64,000 bases of DNA from Avibacterium volantium_A (GTDB taxonomy: Bacteria; Pseudomonadota; Gammaproteobacteria; Enterobacterales; Pasteurellaceae), in NCBI RefSeq assembly GCF_049366555.1, contig NZ_JBMMGT010000012.1, positions 1 through 64,000 on the forward strand, read 5' to 3'. Position 1 is the stretch's first letter. Each line of letters opens with the position of its first letter. Under the pieces are notes generated by a model. That model worked only from the letters and a program-made list of their open reading frames with translations, did no database searches and had not been told where the DNA came from. Shown in pieces: positions 1 through 7,080 of this stretch. A program made the position numbers and the translations under genes.

Positions 1-13
1 TTATATTTTACTA

Positions 14-1027
14 TTATAACTTTGCAATAAAATGTTTAATTTTAGGAAAAATTTCTTTGATATTTATTAATAAGAGTTCTTTCTCTTCATTTGGCGGACA
101 AAAAGCCAAATGGCGTGCGGGATCATTAATTGGCTGCCAGCGCAATGGGGTTGCGGAACGATGGCTTGGAAAAAAACCAATGGTTGGCACATTTAATGCA
201 CCGCAAATGTGTAATGGCCCTGTTGAACCTGCGATAAACAAATCTGCGCAAGCCAAAGAATAAGTGAAATCCACTAGCCCTTCATTCTTATCATAAATCA
301 CCACATTGGGATTATTCACTAATTGGGCTAATTGATGCGCCTGTTCGCTTTCATTTGGCCCTGCAGTGAGAACGATATAGGCATCAAATTGTTGCAAAAT
401 ATCTTGAATTAATTCGGCGTATTGCGCTAAAGAAAGGCTATTTGCCGAACCGCCCGTGCCACTATGTAGGAAAATCCATTTTTTATTTTGTACAATCCCC
501 AACTGCTGTTGGAGCTTACTTTTTTGCGCTTGTAAAATCTCTTGTGGAACGACTAGATAAGGCGCGTGCGGTTCAGTAATCGGCAATTGCTGCGCCTGTA
601 AAAACGTCCTTGCCAGATCCAGATTATATTCAAATTCTGGCTTAAGGGAACGTGAACGGCGTTGAGTTAAACGATGGTTATAAGCCAGTTGCGCCAATTT
701 TGTCGCTGGTGCAAGACGATATTTAATGCCACTTAGCCACACCAATTTTGCATTATGCCAATTTGAGAAAAAGCTGATCACGCCATCAAAATGCGTCGCT
801 TTAATGGCCTGTAAGACTTGTTTAAATTGGGTTTTATCTTTTTTATCTTGCACATCAATAATAATGTCGTCAATGTAAGGACAAAGCTCAGCCATTGGAG
901 CGGTATATTTAGACACAAGTGCGGTGATTTTTAACTGAGAATTTGTCTTTTTTATCAGCGCTAAGGCAGGAAATATCAGCATAAAATCGCCCAGTTTGTC
1001 GTTGCGGATTACCAAAAGTTTTTGCAT
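14..1027 (-). CDS. Glycosyltransferase family 9 (heptosyltransferase-like)
   Basis: Likely transfers a heptose or related sugar from a nucleotide-activated donor to the lipopolysaccharide core at the inner face of the inner membrane. The N-terminus has the family 9 pattern LLVIRNDKLGDFMLIFPAL (first Rossmann loop). The C-terminal half has ADLFIAGSTGPLHICGALN, the donor-binding STGPxH motif. About 338 residues is normal for the family. An in-frame GTG at 1042 and ATGs at 1030 and 1027 are possible starts; none has a clear Shine-Dalgarno sequence, and 1027 gives the typical MQKLLVIR beginning. It is transcribed away from rpsP. The exact acceptor sugar cannot be read from the sequence. Confidence 0.85.
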   Translation of the reverse strand: MQKLLVIRNDKLGDFMLIFPALALIKKTNSQLKITALVSKYTAPMAELCPYIDDIIIDVQDKKDKTQFKQVLQAIKATHFDGVISFFSNWHNAKLVWLSGIKYRLAPATKLAQLAYNHRLTQRRSRSLKPEFEYNLDLARTFLQAQQLPITEPHAPYLVVPQEILQAQKSKLQQQLGIVQNKKWIFLHSGTGGSANSLSLAQYAELIQDILQQFDAYIVLTAGPNESEQAHQLAQLVNNPNVVIYDKNEGLVDFTYSLACADLFIAGSTGPLHICGALNVPTIGFFPSHRSATPLRWQPINDPARHLAFCPPNEEKELLLINIKEIFPKIKHFIAKL

Positions 1028-1126
1028 CATTCTAACGTTCACAGGTTATTTTTAAATAGATTGCCACATTGTAGCAAAGGAAGGCTTTTTTATTAAAGAA
1101 TAATTCACTTCAACGCACTATTTACC

Positions 1127-1154
1127 TTGCTTTTTTCATAAAAAAGAGTACAAT
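1127..1154 (+). promoter_or_regulatory. Promoter of the rpsP operon
   Basis: TTGCTT (1127-1132) and TACAAT (1149-1154) are separated by 16 bp, a good sigma-70 match. Initiation near 1161 would leave an approximately 90-nt leader before rpsP. Confidence 0.6.
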
Positions 1155-1198
1155 CCACAGGCTTTTTGTCTATATATACAGAGAAAAAAGTAAGCATT

Positions 1199-1217
1199 CC
1201 CACTCCTTCGATGTGGG
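1199..1217 (+). other. Hairpin in the rpsP leader
   Basis: CCCAC (1199-1203) pairs with GTGGG (1213-1217), followed by TTTTCTTTT. It resembles a weak intrinsic terminator placed between the promoter and rpsP, so it may attenuate the operon. The stem is only 5 bp. Confidence 0.35.
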
Positions 1218-1251
1218 TTTTCTTTTAGTATTAATTAATTAGAGGAAGGTT

Positions 1252-1503
1252 ATGGTAACCATTCGTTTATCTCGTGGCGGTTCTAAAAAACGCCCATTTT
1301 ACCAAATTGTAGTAGCTGACAGCCGTTGCCCACGCGATGGTCGTTTTATTGAGCGCGTTGGCTTTTTCAACCCTTTAGCGGCAGGTAAAGCTGAGCGTCT
1401 TCGTATCAATCTTGAGCGTGTAAATGCTTGGGTTGAGAAAGGAGCAAGCTTATCAGATCGCGTTAGCTCTTTGGTAAAAGAAGCTCAAAAAGCTGCAGCT
1501 TAA
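1252..1503 (+). CDS. rpsP: 30S ribosomal protein S16
   Basis: Structural protein of the small ribosomal subunit needed for 30S assembly. The 83-residue product begins MVTIRLSRGGSKKRPFYQIV and contains the conserved DGRFIERVGFFNP block. A purine-rich AGAGGAAGG ribosome-binding site lies just before ATG 1252. It is the first gene of the classic rpsP-rimM-trmD-rplS operon, with 22 bp to rimM. Confidence 0.98.
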   Translation: MVTIRLSRGGSKKRPFYQIVVADSRCPRDGRFIERVGFFNPLAAGKAERLRINLERVNAWVEKGASLSDRVSSLVKEAQKAAA

Positions 1504-1525
1504 TTGCAGTTTTTAAGGTTTATAG

Positions 1526-2062
1526 GTGAATGAAATGACGCAACAAAGCATTGAAGTCGTTGGCAAATTAGGCTCAACATACGGAATTCGTGGTTGGTTA
1601 CGCATTTATTCATCAACAGAACAAGCCGAAAGTATTTTTGATTATCAACCTTGGTTTTTAAAAATTAAAGGCCAATGGCAACCAACAGAATTAGAAAGTT
1701 GGAAACATCATAATCACGAACTTATTGTTAAATTAAAAGGCATTAATGATCGTGAAATCGCACAAACCCTCACTAATGTTGAAATTGGCGTAGATTTATC
1801 TGTATTCCCTGAACTTGAAGAGGGGGATTATTATTGGCACGATTTAATTGGCTGCCAAGTGGTGAATCTACAAGGTTACAATATGGGAACGGTGGCTGAA
1901 ATGATGGAAACTGGCTCAAATGATGTATTAGTTGTACGAGCAAGTCAAAAAGATGCTTTTGGAAAACAAGAACGGTTAATTCCGTTTTTGTATGAACAAG
2001 TAGTTAAAAGAGTAGATCTCACCACCAAGACTATTGAAGTGGATTGGGACGCTGGTTTCTAA
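1526..2062 (+). CDS. rimM: 16S rRNA maturation factor RimM
   Basis: Assembly factor for the 30S head that binds S19 during 16S rRNA processing. The N-terminal RimM domain shows GKLGSTYGIRGWLRI near residues 13-27. The C-terminal PRC-barrel starts near YYWHDLIGCQVVN (about residue 101) and ends with EVDWDAGF. I favour GTG 1526 as start because AAGG at 1515-1518 is 7 nt upstream; ATG 1535 in the same frame would be too far from it. Length 178 residues is typical. Confidence 0.96.
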   Translation: MNEMTQQSIEVVGKLGSTYGIRGWLRIYSSTEQAESIFDYQPWFLKIKGQWQPTELESWKHHNHELIVKLKGINDREIAQTLTNVEIGVDLSVFPELEEGDYYWHDLIGCQVVNLQGYNMGTVAEMMETGSNDVLVVRASQKDAFGKQERLIPFLYEQVVKRVDLTTKTIEVDWDAGF

Positions 2063-2124
2063 ACTCAGGCATACAGTAAGCTTTAGGCTGTAGCATTTCG
2101 AGCCTACAAATTAGGAAAATAACA

Positions 2125-2877
2125 ATGTGGATTGGTCTTGTTTCATTGTTCCCCGAAATGTTTAAAGCGATTACTGAGTATGGGGTAACGGGCAGAGCCG
2201 TAAAACAAAACCTCTTGCAAGTACAGTGTTGGAATCCGCGTGATTTCACCACGGATAAACATAAAACCGTTGATGACCGTCCTTATGGCGGTGGGCCTGG
2301 AATGTTGATGATGGTGCAACCATTGCGTGATGCAATCCAAGCGGCTAAAACGGCAGCAGGAGAAGGGGCAAAGGTGATTTATCTTTCGCCACAAGGACGT
2401 AAACTCGATCAAAATGGCGTAACAGAATTGGCAAAAAATCAAAAATTGATTTTAGTCTGTGGTCGTTACGAAGGTATTGACGAACGAGTGATCCAAACTG
2501 AGATTGACGAAGAATGGTCAGTCGGTGATTACGTTCTCACTGGTGGTGAATTACCTGCAATGACATTAATTGATGCCGTTGCACGCTTTATCCCCGGAGT
2601 GCTAGGCAAACAGGCCTCCGCAGAAGAAGATTCTTTTGCCGAAGGTTTGCTTGACTGCCCTCACTATACTCGCCCAGAAGTGCTAGACGGAATGTCTGTA
2701 CCTGCGGTGTTGATGTCGGGCAACCACGAAGAAATTCGTAAATGGCGGTTAAAACAATCGTTATTGCGAACCTGGTTAAGACGCCCTGAGCTATTGGAAA
2801 GCCTAGCTCTGACTGACGAACAACGGAAACTGCTGGTGCAAGTCAAACTTGAACAGCAAGCAAATAAAGTTGATTAG
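2125..2877 (+). CDS. trmD: tRNA (guanine-37-N1)-methyltransferase TrmD
   Basis: Methylates G37 next to the anticodon of tRNAs reading CNN codons, using S-adenosylmethionine, and so prevents frameshifting. The trefoil-knot SPOUT fold is recognisable from RPYGGGPGMLMM (about residues 52-64), LVCGRYEGIDERV (about 112-124) and SVGDYVLTGGELPAM (about 132-146). The 250-residue length is normal. It lies 62 bp after rimM and 65 bp before rplS, as in the standard operon. Confidence 0.98.
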   Translation: MWIGLVSLFPEMFKAITEYGVTGRAVKQNLLQVQCWNPRDFTTDKHKTVDDRPYGGGPGMLMMVQPLRDAIQAAKTAAGEGAKVIYLSPQGRKLDQNGVTELAKNQKLILVCGRYEGIDERVIQTEIDEEWSVGDYVLTGGELPAMTLIDAVARFIPGVLGKQASAEEDSFAEGLLDCPHYTRPEVLDGMSVPAVLMSGNHEEIRKWRLKQSLLRTWLRRPELLESLALTDEQRKLLVQVKLEQQANKVD

Positions 2878-2942
2878 TTGATTGCGAGTTTAACCATTCG
2901 CAAAATCATCAGTTAATACTAGGATCTTAGAAGGATTACACA

Positions 2943-3293
2943 ATGAGTAACATCATTAAACAAATTGAACAAGAACAATTAAAACAAAATGTACCTAGCT
3001 TCCGCCCAGGTGATACTTTAGAAGTTAAAGTATGGGTTGTTGAAGGAAGTAAACGTCGTCTGCAAGCATTCGAAGGCGTGGTTATTGCAATTCGTAACCG
3101 CGGCTTGCACAGTGCATTCACTTTACGCAAAGTATCTAACGGTGTAGGCGTTGAGCGTGTATTCCAAACTCACTCACCAGTTGTAGATAGCATCACAGTT
3201 AAACGTAAAGGTGCGGTTCGTAAAGCGAAACTTTACTACTTACGTGAGCGTTCAGGTAAATCTGCACGTATTAAAGAACGTCTTGGCGACTAA
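2943..3293 (+). CDS. rplS: 50S ribosomal protein L19
   Basis: Large-subunit protein at the 30S-50S interface. The 116-residue product carries the conserved FRPGDTLEVKVWVVEGSKRR and RKGAVRKAKLYYLRERSGKSARIKE segments. AAGGATTACACA upstream provides a ribosome-binding site. Last gene of the rpsP operon, followed 20 bp later by a strong terminator. Confidence 0.98.
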   Translation: MSNIIKQIEQEQLKQNVPSFRPGDTLEVKVWVVEGSKRRLQAFEGVVIAIRNRGLHSAFTLRKVSNGVGVERVFQTHSPVVDSITVKRKGAVRKAKLYYLRERSGKSARIKERLGD

Positions 3294-3315
3294 TTTTCCA
3301 AGCGAAAATTATAAG

Positions 3316-3343
3316 GGCTTGAGAGCAATCTCAAGCCTTTTTG
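3316..3343 (+). terminator. Terminator of the rpsP-rplS operon
   Basis: A perfect 9-bp stem, GGCTTGAGA (3316-3324) with TCTCAAGCC (3329-3337), around a GCAA tetraloop and followed by TTTTTGTTT. Confidence 0.9.
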
Positions 3344-3494
3344 TTTATATATTATTTCTAATGAAATCAGATGAATGCAAGGTGCGAAATAATTGCCATT
3401 AATTTAATAATAAAGATTAAGGACAAGGTACGATAAAAAATCACAAATTTTCCACCGCACTTTGTTTTTAATCCACCTTTCTTTCAGCATTCTT

Positions 3495-3523
3495 TTCACC
3501 CCAAGTCAAAAATACATTATACT
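3495..3523 (+). promoter_or_regulatory. Probable fmt promoter
   Basis: TTCACC (3495-3500) and TATACT (3518-3523) with a 17-bp spacer lie 40 bp before fmt. The rest of 3344-3494 is AT-rich and holds one uptake signal sequence (reverse orientation) near 3455. Confidence 0.45.
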
Positions 3524-3562
3524 TAACGCCAATTCCAACCTTGCATAATCAAGAGAAATGCG

Positions 3563-4522
3563 ATGACAAAACCTTTAAATATTATTTTTGCGGGGACGCC
3601 AGAATTTGCTGCGCAGCACTTAGCGGCGCTGTTGAATTCAGAACATAAGGTGATTGCAGTTTACACACAGCCAGACAAGCCAGCTGGACGAGGCAAGAAA
3701 CTGCAATCCAGCGCGGTGAAACAATTGGCGGAACAGCATCAGATCCCAGTTTATCAGCCTAAATCCCTGCGCAAAGCGGAAGCGCAGCAAGAATTGGCAG
3801 CACTGAATGCCGATGTGATGGTAGTGGTAGCTTATGGCTTAATTTTGCCGAAAGCGGTGCTGGACGCGCCAAGATTAGGCTGCTTGAATGTACATGGTTC
3901 GATTTTGCCCCGTTGGCGTGGGGCCGCGCCGATTCAGCGCGCGATTTGGGCGGGCGATGGGCAAACTGGCGTGACCATTATGCAAATGAATGAAGGCTTG
4001 GATACGGGCGATATGCTGCATAAAGTGTATTGCGACATCAGTTCAGAAGACACCTCTCTAAGCCTTTATCATAAGTTGGAACAGATTGCGCCAAATGCGT
4101 TGCTTGATGTGTTAAATGGCTTGGAAGCAGGGGAGTTTCCGCCCGAAGCGCAAGATGATGCCCTTGCCAACTATGCCGATAAACTTTCTAAACAAGAAGC
4201 CAAATTGGATTGGCAGCTTTCAGCGGCACAGCTTGAGCGCTGTATTCGTGCGTTTAATCCTTGGCCGATTAGCTATTTTGTGACCACGGATAAAGAGGGT
4301 AACGAGCAGACCTTGAAAGTGTATCAAGCCACGGTGCTGCCACATCAAAATCAGCCAGCAGGCACGATTTTACAAGCGGATAAAAATGGCATTCAAATTG
4401 CTACCGCAGATGGCGTGTTAAATCTCACGCAGCTGCAGCCTGCAGGTAAAAAGCCAATGTCGGCACAGGATTTACTCAATGGCCGAGCAGATTGGTTCAG
4501 CGTGGGTAAGGTGTTGGCATAA
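3563..4522 (+). CDS. fmt: Methionyl-tRNA formyltransferase
   Basis: Formylates initiator Met-tRNA using 10-formyltetrahydrofolate. The formyltransferase domain begins LNIIFAGTPEFAAQHLAAL and contains the signature HGSILPRWRGAAPIQRAI with the folate-binding and catalytic loop (about residues 108-126). A C-terminal OB-like tRNA-binding domain follows to residue 319. Its stop overlaps the rsmB start by one base. In many relatives def (peptide deformylase) sits directly upstream; here the upstream neighbour is rplS, and no def is visible in the window. Confidence 0.97.
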   Translation: MTKPLNIIFAGTPEFAAQHLAALLNSEHKVIAVYTQPDKPAGRGKKLQSSAVKQLAEQHQIPVYQPKSLRKAEAQQELAALNADVMVVVAYGLILPKAVLDAPRLGCLNVHGSILPRWRGAAPIQRAIWAGDGQTGVTIMQMNEGLDTGDMLHKVYCDISSEDTSLSLYHKLEQIAPNALLDVLNGLEAGEFPPEAQDDALANYADKLSKQEAKLDWQLSAAQLERCIRAFNPWPISYFVTTDKEGNEQTLKVYQATVLPHQNQPAGTILQADKNGIQIATADGVLNLTQLQPAGKKPMSAQDLLNGRADWFSVGKVLA

Positions 4523-5877
4523 TGAAACAAAAAATCAGCAAAAAAAGCACCGCACTTTCTGCAAAATCCCTTTCTGCGCGCGCCGTGGCGGCACAATATC
4601 TTTTGCAAGTGTTGGATAAGGGACAATCGCTTTCCACCTTGTTGGCGGAAAAAAATCCTGCGCTGAAAGAGCAAGATCTCCCTTTATTACAAGAAATTTG
4701 CTTTGGCGTGTGCCGCGTGTTGCCACGTTTAGAGCAAATTATTCAACACTTGGTGGATAAGCCATTGAAAGGCAAAACGCGTCTTGTGCATTGTTTATTG
4801 TTGGTGGGATTGTATCAATTATTATATTTACGCACGCCCGATCACGCGGTGGTAGATGAGATGGTAAAAGCCGCAAGAAGCCTAAAATTGGACAGTTTTA
4901 AAGGCTTGGTGAATGCGGTGCTACGCCGTTTCTTACGCGAGCAAGAACACATTTTGGCGAAAGTGGATAAGCATTGGCAAACCTTGCACCCTGAATGGCT
5001 CGTGAATAAGCTGAAAAAAGCCTATCCAAATTGGCGTGAGATTGTGGAAGCGAATAACCAACGGCCACCAATGTGGTTGCGGCTGAACCCGCAACACAGC
5101 AACATGAATGAGTATTTAACCTTGTTGCAAGAGGCTGATATTGAAGCGGCAAGCGCGGATCATCCACAGGCGATCCGCTTGGCGCAAGCGAAAAATGTCA
5201 CACAATTACCGCATTTCGCTGAAGGTTGGCTCACGGTGCAAGACTTGCACGCACAATGGTCGGGCTTATTGCTTGAGCCGCAAAATGGCGAATTGATTTT
5301 AGATGCCTGCGCTGCACCCGGTGGGAAAACCACGCATATTTTAGAACTTGCGCCACAAGCCAAGGTGGTGGCATTAGACGTTGAACCGCATCGATTGAAA
5401 CGGGTGGAAGAAAATCTCGCACGAATGGGACAAAACGCCCTTGTGATTTGTGGCGATGCCAGCCAGCCAGAACAATGGTTCGCCCAAATTCAACGGCAGT
5501 TTGGCGAAAGTGCGGTGCAATTTGACCGAATTTTGCTTGATGCCCCTTGTTCCGCCACTGGAGTTATCCGCCGCCACCCCGATATAAAATGGCTACGCAA
5601 AGAAATCGACATCGCCCCTTTAGTTGCCTTACAAAAAGCTATTTTAACCGCATTATGGCAACGCTTAAAACCAAACGGCGTGTTGCTTTACGCCACTTGC
5701 TCATTATTGCCAGAAGAAAACAGCCAACAAATCAGCGACTTTTTACAACAACACCCCGAGGCAGAATTAATGCCCCTGCCATTCCCCGAACAGGAGCAGG
5801 TCGGCCACCAATTCTTCCCACAAGAAAATCATGGTGATGGATTTTATTACGCAAAATTGCGGAAAAAAGGCACTTGA
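4522..5877 (+). CDS. rsmB: 16S rRNA (cytosine-967-C5)-methyltransferase RsmB
   Basis: Methylates C967 of 16S rRNA. An N-terminal NusB-like RNA-binding domain (roughly residues 15-150) precedes a Rossmann methyltransferase domain with LDACAAPGGKTTHILEL (SAM loop), LLDAPCSATGVIRRHPD and LLYATCSLLPEEN, which hold the two catalytic-motif cysteines. At 451 residues it is full length. ATG 4522 overlaps the fmt TAA, indicating translational coupling. An uptake signal sequence lies within its first codons. In related genomes trkA follows directly; here a cassette intervenes. Confidence 0.97.
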   Translation: MKQKISKKSTALSAKSLSARAVAAQYLLQVLDKGQSLSTLLAEKNPALKEQDLPLLQEICFGVCRVLPRLEQIIQHLVDKPLKGKTRLVHCLLLVGLYQLLYLRTPDHAVVDEMVKAARSLKLDSFKGLVNAVLRRFLREQEHILAKVDKHWQTLHPEWLVNKLKKAYPNWREIVEANNQRPPMWLRLNPQHSNMNEYLTLLQEADIEAASADHPQAIRLAQAKNVTQLPHFAEGWLTVQDLHAQWSGLLLEPQNGELILDACAAPGGKTTHILELAPQAKVVALDVEPHRLKRVEENLARMGQNALVICGDASQPEQWFAQIQRQFGESAVQFDRILLDAPCSATGVIRRHPDIKWLRKEIDIAPLVALQKAILTALWQRLKPNGVLLYATCSLLPEENSQQISDFLQQHPEAELMPLPFPEQEQVGHQFFPQENHGDGFYYAKLRKKGT

Positions 5878-5928
5878 ACCTGTGTCAATTTAAACTAGTA
5901 GATAGATAAATGTCACATTAATACTAAA

Positions 5929-5941
5929 AATAGTAACTATT
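5929..5941. repeat. Short palindrome before the 5957 cassette
   Basis: AATAGT and ACTATT are perfect inverted 6-mers around one A, 15 bp before the ATG at 5957. It could be an operator for autoregulation. GATAAT (5946-5951) ends only 5 nt before the ATG. No convincing -35 box is visible. Confidence 0.3.
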
Positions 5942-5956
5942 ATTTGATAATATTTT

Positions 5957-6436
5957 ATGCAAATTAAACCTTATGTTTTAAGTTCAGATAGTGCTAGATT
6001 ACGCTATCAATTTGTTAGCCAAGGGAAAAATGGAGAGCAGCAAACAAAAATTATTGAGTTTTGCCGATTGGATAATGCCGTATTTCCTGAAGATACTCCC
6101 TTATTTAACTTGGGGTTTGGTGATACGATAGATGGCGTAGAGATCGATGATAAGGTGGTCACTAATAATGGTGATATGGAAGTAATTTTAAGAACGGTAG
6201 CCTACGCTGCGGAACTATTTTTCCTTGAATATCCTTCCGCATTGATTTTATTTGAAGGAAGTTCGAAAGCCAGGACAAGGCTTTATCGTATGATGTTGAA
6301 TAAATACTATTCTGAGATCTCAGAAAGATTTATAATTTCAGGAATTAGTGAGGGAAGCATTCATCTTTTTTTACCTAATACCAAGAAAAAATTTGAGGCA
6401 TTCTTAGTAAAGCAAAGAGTAGAGGTAATATTATGA
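5957..6436 (+). CDS. Hypothetical protein, DUF6934-like
   Basis: Function unknown; 159 residues, no signal peptide or membrane segment. From memory the pattern resembles the DUF6934 family best known from Bacteroidetes: an N-terminal strand pair (YQFVSQGKNGEQQTKIIEF), a NLGFGD block, a VVTNNGDMEVILRTVA helix, and the motif GSSKARTRLYRMMLNKY near residues 101-117. That assignment is an inference. There is no good Shine-Dalgarno sequence. The gene is AT-rich compared with rsmB and trkA. It overlaps the next small gene by 4 bp (ATGA), so the two form one unit. It sits between rsmB and trkA, which are normally adjacent, so it was probably acquired. Confidence 0.7.
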   Translation: MQIKPYVLSSDSARLRYQFVSQGKNGEQQTKIIEFCRLDNAVFPEDTPLFNLGFGDTIDGVEIDDKVVTNNGDMEVILRTVAYAAELFFLEYPSALILFEGSSKARTRLYRMMLNKYYSEISERFIISGISEGSIHLFLPNTKKKFEAFLVKQRVEVIL

Positions 6437-6515
6437 AGAAATTATTGAAAGTGAAAACAAATAAAAAGCTAGACAAGTTACCAACAGCCCCAATTTTTAA
6501 GAAAAAATTTGAGGC
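6383..6515 (+). repeat. 17-nt direct repeat pair within the cassette
   Basis: AAGAAAAAATTTGAGGC occurs exactly at 6383-6399 (end of the first cassette gene) and 6499-6515 (middle of the second). Both copies are read in the same codon register and give KKKFEA in each protein. Confidence 0.9.
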
Positions 6516-6588
6516 GGCAAAGGTGATTTTATCAAGCCTAAAAGTCACAGAACAGAATTTGCGAGAAATGAATATAAAACAATCTTAG
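6433..6588 (+). CDS. Small basic hypothetical protein, cassette partner
   Basis: A 51-residue lysine-rich protein of unknown function that starts at the ATGA overlap with the upstream gene and ends at TAG 6586-6588, directly before a strong terminator. Overlap, codirection and shared terminator support a real two-gene operon. Residues 23-28 (KKKFEA) are identical to residues 143-148 of the upstream protein and come from an exact 17-nt repeat. The C-terminal part (VILSSLKVTEQNLREMNI) is predicted helical and amphipathic. A small partner of this kind suggests an antitoxin- or accessory-like role, but nothing in the sequence proves it. Confidence 0.6.
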   Translation: MKKLLKVKTNKKLDKLPTAPIFKKKFEAAKVILSSLKVTEQNLREMNIKQS

Positions 6589-6591
6589 CCC

Positions 6592-6621
6592 AAATAGCGT
6601 ACTGTTGTACGCTATTTTTAC
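6592..6621 (+). terminator. Terminator of the cassette
   Basis: An 11-bp perfect stem, AAATAGCGTAC (6592-6602) with GTACGCTATTT (6607-6617), TGTT loop, followed by more T residues. It begins 3 bp after the stop codon at 6588. Confidence 0.85.
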
Positions 6622-6625
6622 TTTT

Positions 6626-7080
6626 ATTATCAATAAGTAACATTAAAAATGATTGAGCCATCTACAAGGTTTTTCATTACTGACAAGATAAAAATGCGTA
6701 AATCCCCTTGTAAATTGCCCGAATGGAAATAAAAATTTTCAAATAAACATCGCACTTTATGCTGTTAAAATGCCTACAAAAGGGCAATAGGATAAATTTT
6801 CCCGTCCAAATTGCCCGAATGAAGAGAGAATTTTTAGAAAAGTAACGCCTGAACGCAGCGTAGCGAGTATGGGCTTACTTTTCGTTAAGAAAATTCTGTC
6901 GAAATGAGGAAAAGCAATTTGATCGGGGACGCTTTTCTTTGCTTACTTTCTTTTGCGGAAACAAAAGAAAGTAAGTCGCTCAACGAGCGAAACCCGTTAT
7001 AGCAACAAAGAAAAAGTCAATTAGCCAAATGGCTAAAACCCAAATAAAAATTAAATGCCACAAACAAAGAGAGCACAACA
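6626..7080. repeat. Repeat-rich non-coding block before trkA
   Basis: No supported gene. It holds a direct repeat AAATTGCCCGAATG at 6712-6725 and 6808-6821; a long imperfect inverted repeat at 6827-6845 and 6875-6897 (arms built on AGAATTTT...AGAAAAGTAA); a GGAAAAGC/GCTTTTC pair near 6908-6937; and a perfect 14-bp inverted repeat CTTACTTTCTTTTG (6942-6955) with CAAAAGAAAGTAAG (6962-6975). The layout looks like one or more small non-autonomous intergenic elements. The trkA promoter must lie at its end or in the repeat block. Confidence 0.6.
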
